From Sclerurus mexicanus (taxonomy: Eukaryota; Chordata; Aves; Passeriformes; Furnariidae), in the NCBI GenBank assembly GCA_013396755.1, contig VWZF01006076.1, positions 186,001-250,000 of the forward strand: a stretch of 64,000 nucleotides of DNA, given 5' to 3'. The stretch's first letter is position 1. Each line of letters opens with the position of its first letter. Made by a program: the position numbers and the translations under genes. This document shows positions 38,301 through 53,309 of the stretch, piece by piece. Under the pieces are notes generated by a model. The model saw only the letters and a list, made by a program, of their open reading frames with translations, did no database searches and was not told the origin of the DNA.

Positions 38301-39403
38301 TGATGCTATCATGCTACAACGCAACAAAAGGCAGACCACAGCACAGAATGACTTCCACAGAGAAGATCACATCAGTTTAAATGAATACTTAAATACGAAA
38401 CCGAGGAGTTACAAGTTCAAGTTACCTGCCCTACTTGTTAGTGCCCTATATAATGATAGGGGGAAATTGGGCTACCCTTATAGATGATGAGGAGTGTCTG
38501 GGCCCCTCTGAAAGCACGAAAGCATCAGGATCACTGGACTGCAGACCAGAAAACCCTTATGGAAGTGAATACAGCATAGACTGGGCCAACTTCCTTGGAA
38601 ATCACCCTGTGCTGAGCACTGCCAAGGTAGGTGTGAACTAAAATGTTCACAGCATCTAAGCTTGACTGGACCCATGTCTTTCCAAAAAGTGTGCGATGAG
38701 AGGTTCATAGTCTAGGGCAGAACAGAGGGGGCCTCTTTGGGGCTGCCTACGACCAGTGGCAGAAAAGCTCCTCTTTCACCTGTGAGACTGAGGCAGAAAA
38801 GGCCATGCCCTTTGTGGCTCAGTGTCAAGATTAACTCCCATAACCCCCATGAAAAATAAAAACAAAGTAATTGATAATTTAGGTGGAAAGCTATTATAAC
38901 AAGTGCAATAGGAAATACAATTATCTGGCAGGCGGATAACCAATCCATCAAGCAGCTGGCCAGTTCCCCCTCTCCCAGCAGCATCCTTATTAAGGCTTTC
39001 TAGGAAGATAAAAGAAGGCCACTACCTTCTGGCATGAGGCAATATTACAGAGAGACTCCTCTAACTATTGTGCCTCTTGACACATCTGTGCAGAGTATCT
39101 ATGAGATCCCATCTCCTTTCTGAAACATCTAATGGCCTGCAGCTTTGCCAGAACAATTTTCAGTGAATTATGCCAAACAGTACAAGGCTCTCCAATATTG
39201 GATGAGTTAATTGCTATTAAATCAATTGGCTTTGCTTTTCTCACACGAGCCAAAGTCCATCATTCACAAAAAAAATTCTCTCTCTAGGTACTAAGGAGAC
39301 GTTTTCATCCTGGTGTTCCGTGCCTGAGCAGTAAATGTTTGCTTGGTGAGTGTGCCCCTCTCCTGTCCTTCCTGTTACCTGGGGCATCACAAACCTGAGC
39401 AGG

Positions 39404-39447
39404 CACACTCCGGACTGCCCTTCTCCACACTCCGGACTGCTCTTCTC
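39404..39447. repeat. 22-bp tandem duplication
   Basis: Two adjacent copies of a 22-bp unit containing cacactccggactgc differ by one C/T. The first copy starts at 39404 and the second at 39426. Confidence 0.85.
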
Positions 39448-40585
39448 CATAGCCTGGCCATTGCAATTGGGCTGGCAGGGAATACCTTTCCTGCAGCCTT
39501 CACACCGCTCATTTTCAATGATTACCTGCACAGCGAATATTCACCTTGATCAACAATCAAAACCGACACCGCTGCAATTTTATCCCTGTTGTACTAAACG
39601 AGTTAAAAGACATAAAAGAAGTGCAACACGAGTGCCGACAGAGTGATATCTGTAGAGGTGTACCAGAGGCTCATGAAAGACACGAGCTCTTTCTAGCCGA
39701 CTTTCTTCTCGCAATCATCTGACTTATCTCATTTTCCTGCTTCCTTGTTCATCTTTAAGTGCCATATCCACCAGAGGCAGCTATGATTGAACCACGTCCA
39801 GCATGAACTTTAGTTTCATAGGTCTTACAGAAATGCAGCCTATACTGTATATTCTATAGTAATCTACACTCCATTTCCATTACACATAGCAGACCACAGA
39901 GGGGAAAGTATAATTAGGTATGCTGTTTACACAGTGATAGTTTATGTGGAAGTATAATCTTTCATGAAACAAAATCTTAGTCCTTAGATACACTGCAGAG
40001 AGGATGTTCAGCTGGAGATGAGAGAACATGCTTCACCTATTCCATCAAAGGTTACCCGGATTAAGCCAATGCACTGTTCAAAATATAAAGTCTGAATTTC
40101 TTATCCACTAAATATTCTGGAATTAAGAAGAAAATTATATATAGTTAAGGAAAAAACCCCACAAACTTCTGAAAGAAGAAATAGATTTTGCCTTCAGACA
40201 AATAAGAGTTTGAAATACATATGCTTTTGACATATGGTAATTCTGCTTTTTAAAGTAGGCAGAACAAGTGGTTGTCAACAAAAAGCAGCCAAATATGAAG
40301 TAAAAGTGAAAGCTGCAAAAAGAGGCTTCCATTTTATTTAATTCTAATAATCACTAACATAGGAAATGTACTTGCAGTTGTATACTGTGCACATACAGCA
40401 ATGCCTGATATTTTTGTGTATATAATGGATGTCATGAAAAGAAGATTATAATCATTTTTTTCAGTTCTGAAAGTTGTATATTTAATAGAAAATTCAGAAC
40501 TATGTCTTACTTTCCTACTATTTATTTTGTGTAAACAGAATGTCATGGTCATCACTGTTTTAACTTTGCAGTAAATGAAAACCTG

Positions 40586-40673
40586 GTCTAGGGATCCCTG
40601 ATCGTGGCAGGGGGCTTGGAACAAGATGAGCTCTTAGGTCCCTTCCAACCCAAACCACTCTATGATTCTATGA
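40586..40673 (+). mobile_element. CR1 LINE 3' tail fragment
   Basis: About 90 bp with tcgtggcagggggcttggaa, caagatgagctcttaggtcc, cttccaacccaaaccactct and a terminal atgattctatga. This is the very 3' end of a CR1 copy, heavily 5'-truncated and antisense to NCKAP5. Confidence 0.92.
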
Positions 40674-43600
40674 AAATTATTCTTTCCATTTTCACAGTTT
40701 ATAATGGCAGCAGCAATTTTCACATTAAGCATTTTCCACTAGTTAACCAGCTTGGTTAGGAACTTCTCATCTTTCCAGCTGCTTTCTGCACCTGAAAAAA
40801 GGCAGCTTCCCAGCAGAGTTCCTGTGCATGGAATGTGCCATCCCAGATCACTTTTTATCCCTGTATCCTTCAGGGGAGTTTAAGGGACATTTACTTGTGA
40901 AAACATCAGCAGTGCTTTCTTTCCTTCTAATTCTCTAATAACTTGCTTTGCACTTATAATTTATCCTACCATTGTGAAGTTGCTTCTGATTGGGACTGCT
41001 GGAAATTTTTCAGCCTAACGTGAAGCCCAGCATTACTGTGGTTCAGCTGCAGAATACAGCGTGTCTTTAAAGAAGCATTCCTGTCCTTTTTTACCACTTC
41101 TCATCAGTTTCAGCATGAAACAAGGTCCCTTAGGTAAAACCGTATATTTGTATTTCTGCCCAGAAGTAAACAGTTAATAATGTGCTTTTTTTTGTTTCGG
41201 TGCCAGTTCTGGGAATAAAACATGGACTTATCTTATAAACTACATAGGAACATCCATGTAGGCACACGTCCCCAGTTTTTCACAACCACCTTAAAGAGAG
41301 ATCAAGGATGGTCTCGTCTAAAGGATGAGGAAATAAGAAAACAGCTGTTATTCATGAATGAGGGGAAGGCAGAGCAGGGGAAATGCAACATTTTCAAGGG
41401 AAGAAACACCAGCCTTTTGTTGCTTTCAGCATTAGGATCATGTCCTGAGTCCATGCTCCTGTTCACTAGTAATAACATGACAGGTCAGCAATTCTTCTGT
41501 ATTTCTATAGCTCATAAAATTCCTTACGGATTGGACTATTTGAAATTACTTTGCAACAAATATTTAGACTCATATTTTCACTTGTATATACAGCAACTGC
41601 GACCAACTGATCTGTACCTGTGCATTTCCTTCAGCACCAAAATTTTGCATCAAGCAGCCAGGGAGAAGAAAATAGCAAAATATCAGTGAGGCACAGGAGC
41701 AAAATCTCCGCCCAGCTCTCTTCTGACCCTCTTCTGCCGCAGGACATCACCAGGAGAAAGCGAATAAAGCTGTGCAATGTGGGCAACAGGACTTTGCCAC
41801 AGGAGACGTTTAGGAGAACGTGGCAAAAGTGTGTATCGTGACACATTATACAGCCCAGCAGGGCAACTCAGAAGTCTCAAACCCCACTGTATTTAGCAGG
41901 AGCACGTGTGCTGTCTTTCACACTTATTATTCTGTATTTTATTCAGGTCTGTGTGACAGATTAGCTCGGTTTGCTCAATCCATTGCAGCGAGGGCTCTCA
42001 ACAGCTCTATCACAGGAGACCACTGCTATAGCTGGCTGTATTTATTTTTGGTGGGAGGGGATTAATACACAGTAAGTGAACCCTGGGACAAGTCATACTG
42101 TGCTATGAGCAAACAGCTGGAGACTTTTATTGGTCTTACCTACAGCGGTGTAAAATGCAGGAAACAATCACAGACATGCCGTATTGCTCTGTGGTAACAG
42201 GAGGAAGAGTTATACATAAATGAATATTAAAGGATTAACTCTAAAATACTTTTCAGTAAGATAAATGAGTTTCTAGTTAAAAAAAAAAAAAAGAGGAGGG
42301 GGGAAGGTTTCAGCTATTCCATAAATTTCAAGTGAAGTGAGTGGATTTGAATTTTTCATTAATCTAATAAAAATACTTCTATGAAAGTTCTAATTTGATA
42401 TTTTTCATCTGTTCTTTGCGGGTTTTCCCTCCTACTAGGCACACTTCGCTAAAAGAAAGAAAAAAAACCTATACAAAAAATTCTAGACTTTAAATCCAAA
42501 CCTGGAATTAACAGTGGTTTGTTAGTTTTGCTGGCAAATCCTCCAGGCAAGTTTACTGAGACTTAAGACAACATCCAAGACAAAGTACAAGGGTATGATA
42601 CTACAAACATTTGTATGGAAGATTAGGGTGCTAAAACTACATCAGAAAATCCTGTTAACAAGGCAAATCCAGCACAAAAAGGAAAACAAATGTTTCATTT
42701 GTGTCTGCTGCCGATTTTCCAAGCCTGCTGCTCTGTATTATTATTGAACCATCCAGAGATGGCAAAACCCAGTGAATTAGATTCCAAAGTAACTCAGAAG
42801 GTTGGAAACTTATATTCTAGGGTGTAAATTGGGAGATATTAAGCAGGCATTTGATACAGAAACACAAATAACATAATCTCTCTGTATTCTTCAGAGAGTT
42901 GACAACATTAACGTAAGACTAAAATTATTCCTGTTCCAAATCCTTAGTTTTATTAATTTTTATAAACTGCTTTAAATAAAAGTTACATTGAAAGACACAC
43001 AGTAATCCTCTCTGATCCTAGCTTTCATTTTATAAGTCTATCCGTGTTTTCAAGCTCCGAGATTCCAAAGTGTTAGTTCTCCATTTAATAGCACTATGGC
43101 AGGAGTCTGTAAATATTGCAGTAACATTAAAATGAGCTAATTTAATTTCTTAGGAAAATGCATGTATAAAGTTCCCTGTGGTTTGTAATTACCGTAAAGT
43201 CAACAGTTTACATCAATGACCGGGTAATCAGCTAGTCAGAATGTGAATAATTAATGAAAAAATGTTTTCAACAAGCTTGCAAATGGAAGAGTCCTTGGAG
43301 GATGGTAAAACAGCACTGCTGTGAGAACTGTGTTGTCCAAGAGTGGAGCCTCTTCTTAGGTCCACAATTGTATTTTGTTTCTTAATTTTGTAAATGTCTT
43401 TCTATGGATCTAATGCTACTTAATACGTTAATTCCACTGTGCTAAATGAGGGCCAGCATCATGTCGGTGCTACGAGTTACTGGAACACCTGAGGGAAAGG
43501 CAAAATTCCTGCACATCCTGACACCTCCTGTTGTTACCCTGTTCACAAACAAAACCATTTCGTTTTTAATAATCCACCATCGTCAGAATCAGTCTAGGAA

Positions 43601-45671
43601 ACAACTTTATACTGAACTCCCGTAACAAGGAAGAACTATACCATTAATCTCTTCTGGCATGCCCTACACATGCTATCTGTGATTCAGCAGTAAAAAGAGG
43701 GGCTCTTTTTTATTATTTCACTGTATTTAAGAAATGCTTTAAGATAAAAACACAGGCCAAAAGTACAGATTTTCAGCCTCACTTCTGCAACAGTCACTGC
43801 ATTATCAATCTTTATACGATTAAGAGCTACTTACTAATTTCAATATACTGCTAAACTGCTCATACTATGACAGTCAGTGATATTCCTGGTGGCAAAACAT
43901 AATATTCATCGTTGTCTTTGTGATTCCTACAGTTTAAAATTCATTTTCACATTCACTTTCTGACTATGCCTCAAAATAATCTAAAGGAATTAGGCAGACC
44001 ACAGTACGATCTTCTTATTGACATTTATGTTGATCGATGTTGGCTCTTACAGAATTGGAATCTACAGATCAATTCCCTTATTAGATTCATTCTCAGTGCT
44101 GCCATGATCATTTTATCACAGAAGCGGCTGCCATCAAATGCTGCTTTATCACTTTATAATGGGATAAGCTGAAGCTTTCCTCTGGCATATCGTTGGAAAT
44201 GATAACTGTCTGAGCTCTAAATATTTCTTTCACAGATATTCAAAAATATCCTTTTCAAATGCATATGTCTGTTGTAAAAGCTATTTTAAACTGAATTTAC
44301 CTAACCAGCAGTATTTTTTGTCCACAAGAAAATTCCAGTTCTCAAGGCAGTAAAAAAAACCCAACGCCAACACTGGAGACTGCCCTATTAATCACTTGCT
44401 TCTTGCTGAGCCTATGGGCCAGATGATAGAAAAAATGAGACTGGGGACGAAGATATGACAGAAAAACCCAAATGGTCTCAGGAAGGATAAGCAGTATTGT
44501 ATGAACACACACACACATGCAAACACTCCAAAAATCACACACAACAGATACACAAGGTTTGTCACAAGTGTTTTATCTGGTTTTGAAAATATGCAGGGCC
44601 ATGGTATTTTTGTAAGAGTGGTGTTGCAGCTCCTGTTGAGAGAGGAGTTCATCACATTAATTTAAATCTCCGATAAAATAAATTAGCTTTTTTATTGCCA
44701 GGTTGAACTACAGGGCTATGATTGTTATGTATTGCTACAATCTAAGTCTTAATGGCATTTCAGCCCTGTGGTGGTCAAACAGAAACCATTTCAAACCTTC
44801 TAAAGGCTATTAAAACATGTGCAGATGTCTGGAAAATTAATACTATTATCTAACTCTAACCTTTTGCCTGTAGGAGGAAAAGGAGCGAGAAGGCTCAGGG
44901 AAGATGTTTTAGATCAATACATGGCACCAGAGGAGGGTAAGCACCATTTCACATGGAAGTTCATTGGCTGTGAACAGGTGCTTCAAGTGAGCAGATTCAT
45001 CCTTATTTGGATTTCAATGAAATAATTCATCTACTCAGAAAAAAAAAAAAATTCATGGGAGACGAGCAACATTTTTACAATCCTTCCTCACTGCTGTTTC
45101 CCAAGGTCCAGCAATCCAGACACTGGAAAGGTTCATTCATTTAAATGACAAGAGCATGAATTTGTCAAAGTTAATGTTGAACAAGCCATATTTTCCTTGC
45201 CTCAGTATTATGCATTAAAAGGTTCCTCCATCCCTCCACCCTCTTTTTTTTTTTGTCAGTGTGTGTGTGTAATATTGTTGAAATGTCATGTGAACTGAAA
45301 GGAGTTTAAAAGTAGGAGGAGAATTTCAAGAAATACATTTATCGTTACTTAAAGGCTTTTACATACATATTTTTTTCTCCAACTCTAATGCATTGTTTTT
45401 GTTTCTGACAGAATAATTTCTAATAAGGAGAGGCTTTTTTCTTGATGCAAGATACTTGACTCTATCCTTTGTCTAAAAAAGCACTTACTTAAAGTATGAT
45501 TTAGAAAGAGTAAGCGGGCAGATTCCTAGCTTGTAAGAATCAGTGGCTTCACTTCTGGTACTGAAACTAACAGAATTTCTGCCAGGTCAGGAATTGTCTC
45601 ATAGCCTTTCCAAACTTCTATTGCTTTTCAGAAATAAACCTTTAGAAGGTCCCAGTGTACATTTGTTGTGA

Positions 45672-45775
45672 TATCACAGAATCACGGAATATTTTGAGTT
45701 GGAAGGGATCCATAAGGATCATCAAGTCCAGCTCTTAAGTGAATGGCCCATATGGGGATCAAACCCACGGCGTTT
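45672..45775 (-). mobile_element. CR1 LINE 3' fragment, reverse orientation
   Basis: The plus strand reads atcacagaatcacggaatat, ttggaagggatccataagga, tcatcaagtccagctctta and ggggatcaaacccacggcg. This is the reverse complement of the 3' end of a CR1 subfamily different from the others here, recognised by the gggatcgaacccgcgacc-like block. It is the only CR1 in the window in the same orientation as NCKAP5. Confidence 0.88.
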
Positions 45776-48700
45776 CATTTTTGAAAGCCTCAAGTTTGAC
45801 AAAAAGGTCTCCAAATGGCAGTTCAAACTCTGCAACATTCATCCTGACAGAAAAAAGTCATAGGGCTTGCGTGCAGGGCACAGCACAACTCTGTAGACCA
45901 GATGATCTCAGTAAGAACCTTAAATCTTGGCTTCAGACTTCTGGAATTCCATCAAGATACCGTGGAATGATGATAAACTGCAGAAGGATCTCATAATCAG
46001 CTGTGCGAGCCAAGAAATCTTAGTAAAGCTGAAACACAGGTGAGGTGGGAGAGGCAGCGCTGGCACCAACAGGAGGGTGCACCATAGTGGGTGCATGGAG
46101 AACGTGAGGATACAGACCTGCACTGCCCATGTTCATCTGCACCTCGCTCCTATTGCCCTGGCAGCAGGAATACAGAAATGGAAAATGCAAAATGGGAAAT
46201 GTCAGTCACTGCTCCTGCAAGGGAAGGTACCATGCCCTCCAAGCACTACTTAGGACTTGGGCTGGCCTTGGGACTGCTGGGGTTAGGCCCTGGCATAGGA
46301 TGGCATGGAAGAGTCTCACCCAGACGCAGTCTGCCCCAGGCTGGGAGCAGCTGGGAGCCTCACCTCTGGCATCGATGGTTGAGAGCTGCAAACCCTCTCA
46401 GCGTCTGTCTCTGGTCAGAAGAAGCCGTGCAACCCAACATTTGATTAGGAATCTGTGTCCCTGTGAATGGATAGTTTTTTCACGATAGACAAAAGCGGGG
46501 TTTAGGAGGTATTATGCAGGAATTTCAACAGGGGTCAGCTCCCATTCTGGCACAAAATAAGTAGCCAGGTTTTTAGAAGAGCTCAGCACAATGCCTGAGC
46601 GCCTGAAAGTGTGGTCCTGTGCGCATGAAGGACCTAAAGACCCAAATTAAAGGTTAATTCTATCGGTTGACTCCCAATGAACTAGTGAAGACTGGTAGCA
46701 GCGTGGAGACTACTCATATTTCTAATTATTGTCAAGATCTCCCAAGGATCATCTAGTGGAACAAATCTAAGCGAGCCTCTAAAATGCAGTGCTAATCTCT
46801 GATTCATGCTCACACTTGCGGTATCTATAATTCATAATAATTGTGCCTAGACCTGTGCCAGTGCCTCTTTCCACTGTACAGGAAAAGTACATAAGGCTTA
46901 TTTAGAGAAAAGGAGTCAATATTAAGTGATAGGAAATGAAAAAAAAAAAATCTTGGAGGTTTTAAAATATAGCTGAATATAAAAATTTAGGATCAAAACA
47001 CTATAAAATTAAGTAGCTCCTCTCTGAAATTGTATACCAGAAAGATGAGTTGAAGAGTGGGAGTATATTTGAGATTTTTAAAGCACTGATATTAATTCAA
47101 GATGCCATTACTTTGGCAGTCTGTTTTCCATACTTCCAATGCAGTAAGTTGGAGTTTAATCCCGAATGCTGAAGATGCCCTTGTAAGGCACACAGGACAC
47201 AGACAAATCACTGCACCTTCCTGCACCCAGACGTCGGTCAGTGACTAATGAACCACAGCTCACCCACAGCCAGAGACAGAAACCAGTGTGAATGCAGCCT
47301 AAAAATGCTAAAAATACAGAAAGACGCAAGTCTGTCAATATCGCATTGCTAAAGATTTAATGACAAGGGTAACTTTTCCTTTTAGCTTGTCCTTATCAAG
47401 AGAGATACGCAGAGGGTAATTTAAGAGTTAAGGCACTAATGGACTCTTCAGTTTCACTGAGCACCTACGTGCTGATTTTATCTTGCAATACAGTATTTCA
47501 CATTCTCAGCGAAGTCAACAGAGATTTAGTCAATAGTGTCATGGTCTTTGGATGAGGATTTGAAACTCACCAGTATCCAAACCATCATTAAAGACGATAG
47601 GTCATTTGGGAAACAAAGGAGAGCATTAGTAAAATTCAATACTAAAAGATGGGGCTGGTTCAGTAGGTGTTTTCTGATTCATTATGAGTACATTTTGTTC
47701 TAATTACCAACTCTTTCTTCTCTGCACAGTATCCATAAAAGTATACAAAAAATAAAAAGTATATAACGGGAAAATTAATTTCTTCATAACAGATGGCAAC
47801 AGAAAAATACCTATTGAGTAATCTTATGTGCTTCAACCCACTTAGCCTAATGTTAGTTTCTTTCATCTGGTGGAATGTGTAATTTTATATTACTAGCAAA
47901 TTACCCTGACCTGATATAATCTGAACAGTTTAAATGTTCCCAAGAAGAGTACTTATTGGCACACCTATTTCTCAGTACAAGAGCCATCATTCCATATTGC
48001 TTCTTGTCTTCGAAGTGCTACTGCACTTAAGTCATAGTAACAAAACCAGTTATAAAGCAAAATGTAAATGAAGCTTTATATGTATTGCGTGCAATAACAG
48101 ATGAAATGAATCCTCTATCTATTGTTGTTTCATATACAGTTTTGCACAGTTATCCTTCATTTAAGTCTCAAAGTCTTAAGAAAACAAAAATGAACCACAT
48201 ACTTAGCTCCATTAGTGCAATAAGAAATAAATGACAGATCTGTAATAATAAAGGTTATATTCCTGTAATGTTTCAGAATTTCAATAGATTTCCACTTTAC
48301 CACAAGAAAAAGCCCTTTAAATCTTTGAATCATTTAATTTTATACATTCTTTTGGTATTTCATTTGGGAGTTACGGAGTGTGAAATATGCACCATGATGA
48401 GAAAACAATTACCCAGCACACCTGTTGTTTGAGCATTCTGCATTTAAGCAGGACTTGCAGGGGCTACTGTTTTATTCCACTGTGAAATCCAAAATGGGGA
48501 GGCTTTAAAAGCTGACCAGAGGACATGAATTTGCCCTTTTATATGTAACTCATGGCTTGTACTTAGCACATCACATACTGTGATAACATTAGAACAAATC
48601 CATGCTAATTTTTGCTATCAGAATATCAGTGAGAAACATTTTTTCCATTTAAAAAGGAAACCTGAATGAATGACTCTTGACTTAAATACAATGACCATAT

Positions 48701-51700
48701 ATTAAAAACGAGTCTGTAAACTTCAAAACCAGAAACATCTCAGACAAAAACTGGACCTGTTGTTCATACAAAAGAGAAACACATCAGTAACTCATGGAGT
48801 TTTCACTAAGCTCACAGTCGAGAATCCACACTGCCTCTAGAAGCCTCTGTACTTACACTTGACCATTTATGCAGGGATTCACACGGTACGTTGCTAATCC
48901 ATCTTCCTAATCAATTCAACAAACAGAACAGGCTGAAAGATCATCCAAAACGTTAAGCATTGTAAATACAAGTGCATGGAATAAAAGAGCATGCAACTTT
49001 AATGTTTATTAGAAGTGTGAAGCACAGGGCAAGTTTGGAAAGGAAGACAGCAATGCTATTTCCTATTATGGAAGTCCTTCTTTTCTCTTATTCTCACACG
49101 GAATGCACGCAATAAAGGAAAAACCATGAAAAAACATTCCTGTACTTAATGACTCTGCCCACACATTTGCTTAAGGTTTCAAATGCCATATTGGATTCCT
49201 GCCATCATGTATATCATCAGCGATAATAAAAATCTATGCACAGAATAAAGAGAAATCTATGGTTCACCCTTTGTCAGTTGTTCCTTTCTCTTTGTCTAAA
49301 AATAGGCTGTAAAATCTTACTTTTGGTGTTAAGGCCTGTCACATCAGTACAGCCCCACCATCTTCCTGACACCTGCTGACTCTGAAATACTGTCTTTGCT
49401 CTTCAGAACGATGTCTCTACATTTCTACAAAACTTAAAAAATATTTCTCTCCTCAGTCAAAATCATTTGTCAATACTTCACCAAAGATCACTTGTGGCTC
49501 TCCTAAAGATTACTTACTCATTTGATTTCCTGGTTTTTGTACCGCTGTAGCAATTTATTCTCATTAGGACAATGGAAAAAGCTCATTTTTAGATCTGGTA
49601 TCTGAAAATTATCTTTTTTAAACTATATCACAAAATGTCACGTTCGTGTTGATGTGGGAAGCCTTTCAGTGCTTTTCTGCGGAACCCCTCAAGGCTCATT
49701 AAAACACTTGGACAGAGGAATGCTTAGCAGTTGGGGGTAATTTTCTCTTAAAACCATTATAATTCTCATCAGAATTATGTTTTGGTTTCACTTGAGAGCA
49801 AATTAGTAAGAATTGAGGTGCTGAAATAAGGGACAACAGTCTGACAAGACCACCAAAATGCTCATCACTGAAGTAGCCGAGCTCTCGGGTCAGTTGATCT
49901 AGCTCGCTCACAACAAAACACTGCTCTCCCCTTGCTTTAGGCTGAGCTGTCGAGAGGGAAACCACCCTAAATCTCCTCTCATACATCACATCACGGTCTG
50001 TAACAAGAATGTTTGTGCTGTTCCTTTATCAGCCTGAATTAGATTTAGATACAGTGAATTATTTTGGCAGAGATCTTATTTTAAGAATTAGTCTTACAGC
50101 TTCCCTAGTCGTGTCAGGATTTCCCTGTGTTACACACTGCTGTTCTTGAGGGACAAGAGAAACCATTTCACTGCAGGGATCCCACAAGGCTGCTGGGAGA
50201 TCTACCCACCAGGGCTGTGATTTACACACCAGTCTGGAGATGGTCTGTGGAGAGACACTGCTGTGGGTGACGTCCAACGACCCTCAGCACTCTCCCAAAC
50301 ATCTGTTTATCTCAGAGCTCCTTCCAGAGCTTCCAGATACACTGAGAAACTTTCAGGGGTTATGCTGCTGCTGTGCACTCAGAACTAGGAGTTCCCAACT
50401 CAGGGAGGTTAGATGGAGTTTCTCCGGAGGGGGGTGTTTCCCTTCCTTCTCTCATCCCTGACTATGGTCATCCATTCATCCAACCAGCTGGCACTCATGA
50501 ATACTTTATTTCTGTAATGTCTCTTCAGCACAGATTTGGGGCTGCAAGCAAGGCAAGTCTGAAATACGGTTTATAATGTATTATGAAATGTTGATGATTT
50601 AAGTTGAGATGAAATACAGACTTTCAAAGTTTTGTATTTCTATCTTCTCAGATGTTGCTGGTGAGTGAGGACATGACGCAAACAGAAAGTAGATACCAGT
50701 TTACCATGATAATGCAAGACTGGAAATAATGACACGAAGAAAATGTTCATTTGTTTCGGAAAGTCTCAAAAAACCTTGGCGTGTTCCATGCTAGATCATT
50801 ATCTTGATTCCTGACAAACAAAAGCATTCTTGTAATTCCTCATGGCTACAGGGCTGGAGGCTCTTTCTTGGGACAGGACCTTCATGGCAGTAACTGTGCA
50901 CTTCGGTGCAGCCCTGGAGTGGAGGCAGCGCTTGAGCAGGGCTACAGCCTGGAACCTTTGGAAAGCCACAAACAGCACAAACCCCACCATTACACTTCTT
51001 AATAGGTGCTCTCCTAGCAATGTCATTCTAGGATAAAGGTTAATGTACTGGTTTAAACTAATATATCTCAAGCATGCTTTACATCTACATGATTGCCTTA
51101 TCCTCCGTTGATACAGCCCTGGAGATTGTCCTAACTTTTAAGCAGCATTCCATTACTGCTGGAGCAATTAGCAGGTCTAGAATTAATTTCTCCTTCAAGC
51201 CACCAGTCCTGCTTTCTGAGTAGGTAAATACCACTACAGATACTGTCACACTGTATTTATAGATTTACTGAGAAGAAAAGGACAGAGACTGTTCTGGAGC
51301 TGGAACTTTCCAGAAGATTTGCAGGTAAGAGTACTCTGACAATCTGATGGATACAAAGGAATAAATGTGAAGTAAGCAAATAAGCAGGTCAAATTGCAGG
51401 AGTTTCACAGCTTTAAATACAATTTTGCTGATCTTGGTATGAAGTTTGCCAGCTCTCTCAAGAGCCTGGAGGCAACAAGGCAGGACCAGCTTCTGTGAGA
51501 TGGGAATTCTACTGCTACTCACTGTGTAACAGTCCAGTTATCGAAATGTACTTTGGAATGCTGACAAAATGTTTTCTATAGTGTGTGATGATCTTTAGCT
51601 TTAATTTCAAACCCTAAATACATACTGTCTGGAATACTGAAATATTACACACATCTCATTGCTGTGAAGCAATGCAACTTTGCTTTTAACCTCCTGCATT

Positions 51701-53280
51701 CAGGCATCATCACGTGTAGCAACATCTGAACCAGAGGCCAAACTCTGAGCCCCAAAATTCCATCTCCTTTTGTCAGGCATTAGGGCAATTTACTACCTTC
51801 TTTTTCTGCCCACAGAAAATAATGTCAGTGGTGCCACTTACCCTTCCTGCTAAGCTGTGCAACTGTTTCCATCAAAGTATGAACAGCTACACTCTGTCTC
51901 GTACGTCAGGGCACAGTTGTCAGGTTATTAAAAGAGCTAATATCAATGCAGTTATAGCAAAGTAGTTATTATTTAAATTGACCTTCCGAGAATTCACTGC
52001 ACTGTGCCGCAGAATTTTAGACAAAATTTTAGACATCAAATTAAACAACGTGGATGGTCCATGAGTAATAAATGTGGACAGAGAAACACAAGGAGAAAAA
52101 TAGACGATTCAAGAGACCTCCCTGCTTTGTTCTGGGGTTGATAAAGTAGAATATTCATGATGGAAATAAAATGGCAATGAAAATATAGTTTAGGATCAGA
52201 GACATTGTAAATCTTACCATTAGAAATATTATCTTATACTTTCCCAACTATGAAAATTTTATTACTTATTTAATCAAATAAATCAACTCAATAAATTTTG
52301 ATTCTTGCCACTTCTTCATACCTTTTAGTGAAGATTCCCTACATGCTTTGCAAAGAAAACCCCCATGACAGCAACTTCCTGGGTGAAAAGTGAAAGCAGG
52401 ACTTGACCCATGGGAACGATTCAGCCGGTAAACATCTTAAATTTGTGTAAACAGAGACGCATCACGTAACAAAAAATACTGGCTTATTTACCAGAAGGCA
52501 AATCCTGACCCCTGATATCCTCCTAACTTTATACAAGTCTTCATCACTGTAAAAGGAGGATATATAATACCCAAATCAGGTTCAGTGCCAGTAGTTGTGT
52601 TTACAGGTATGAGTGGAAAAAGAGGGTAAAAGACAGAGCGGTCCATACTCAATGCATTCAAAACAAGTCTGTGAGACGTCCTACCTAAGAAGCACAAAAC
52701 ACTGTAATTCGGTAACTTCAGTAGTTTAAAGTTTCTCTGAAGAAAGCACCGCATCATTTAGAAAAATAAGGCAAAGACAAAAATACAGTGATATTGACAT
52801 TTAAAATATTTTTCATAGGCGCTATACATGGCCATGAGCAAAGCAGAAGGGATAAGTTTCATCTAAAGCTTCTTCTTCCTGCTCTTGCATCCTCTCTTTG
52901 GATCTGTCTTATCCCTTCAGCATCCTTCTCTGTACCAGCTCCACAGATTTCTCTCTTCTCTCCAAATCAGTTTTGCTCTACACTCAGTTTTGAATCTTTG
53001 TCTATTATCCCCAACTACTTCTCCCGCTCGCAGATGAAACACAAGGTAGCTAAAATGGAGTTCCTGGTTTGATTTCCCAAACCTCTCTTGAAGGCAGTAT
53101 TTAATACCTTTTTAGCACCCACATTAGAAGAGGAAAATTAAGGCTGTTAGGGCAGAAGCTACTCCTGTGTGCCAGGTTTTAACGAAAGCTATTGCTCTTT
53201 CTCAGATGATGCTGACACAAAACACTTTTCCGAGGTTTCATCATTTTAAAAAAGCTGTTTCAGAGAGATTGTCTGAATAT

Positions 53281-53309
53281 AACAACAACAATAATAATAA
53301 TAATAATAG
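53281..53309. repeat. Short AAC/AAT triplet run
   Basis: Three AAC units followed by about six AAT units on the plus strand; a minor microsatellite. Confidence 0.85.
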
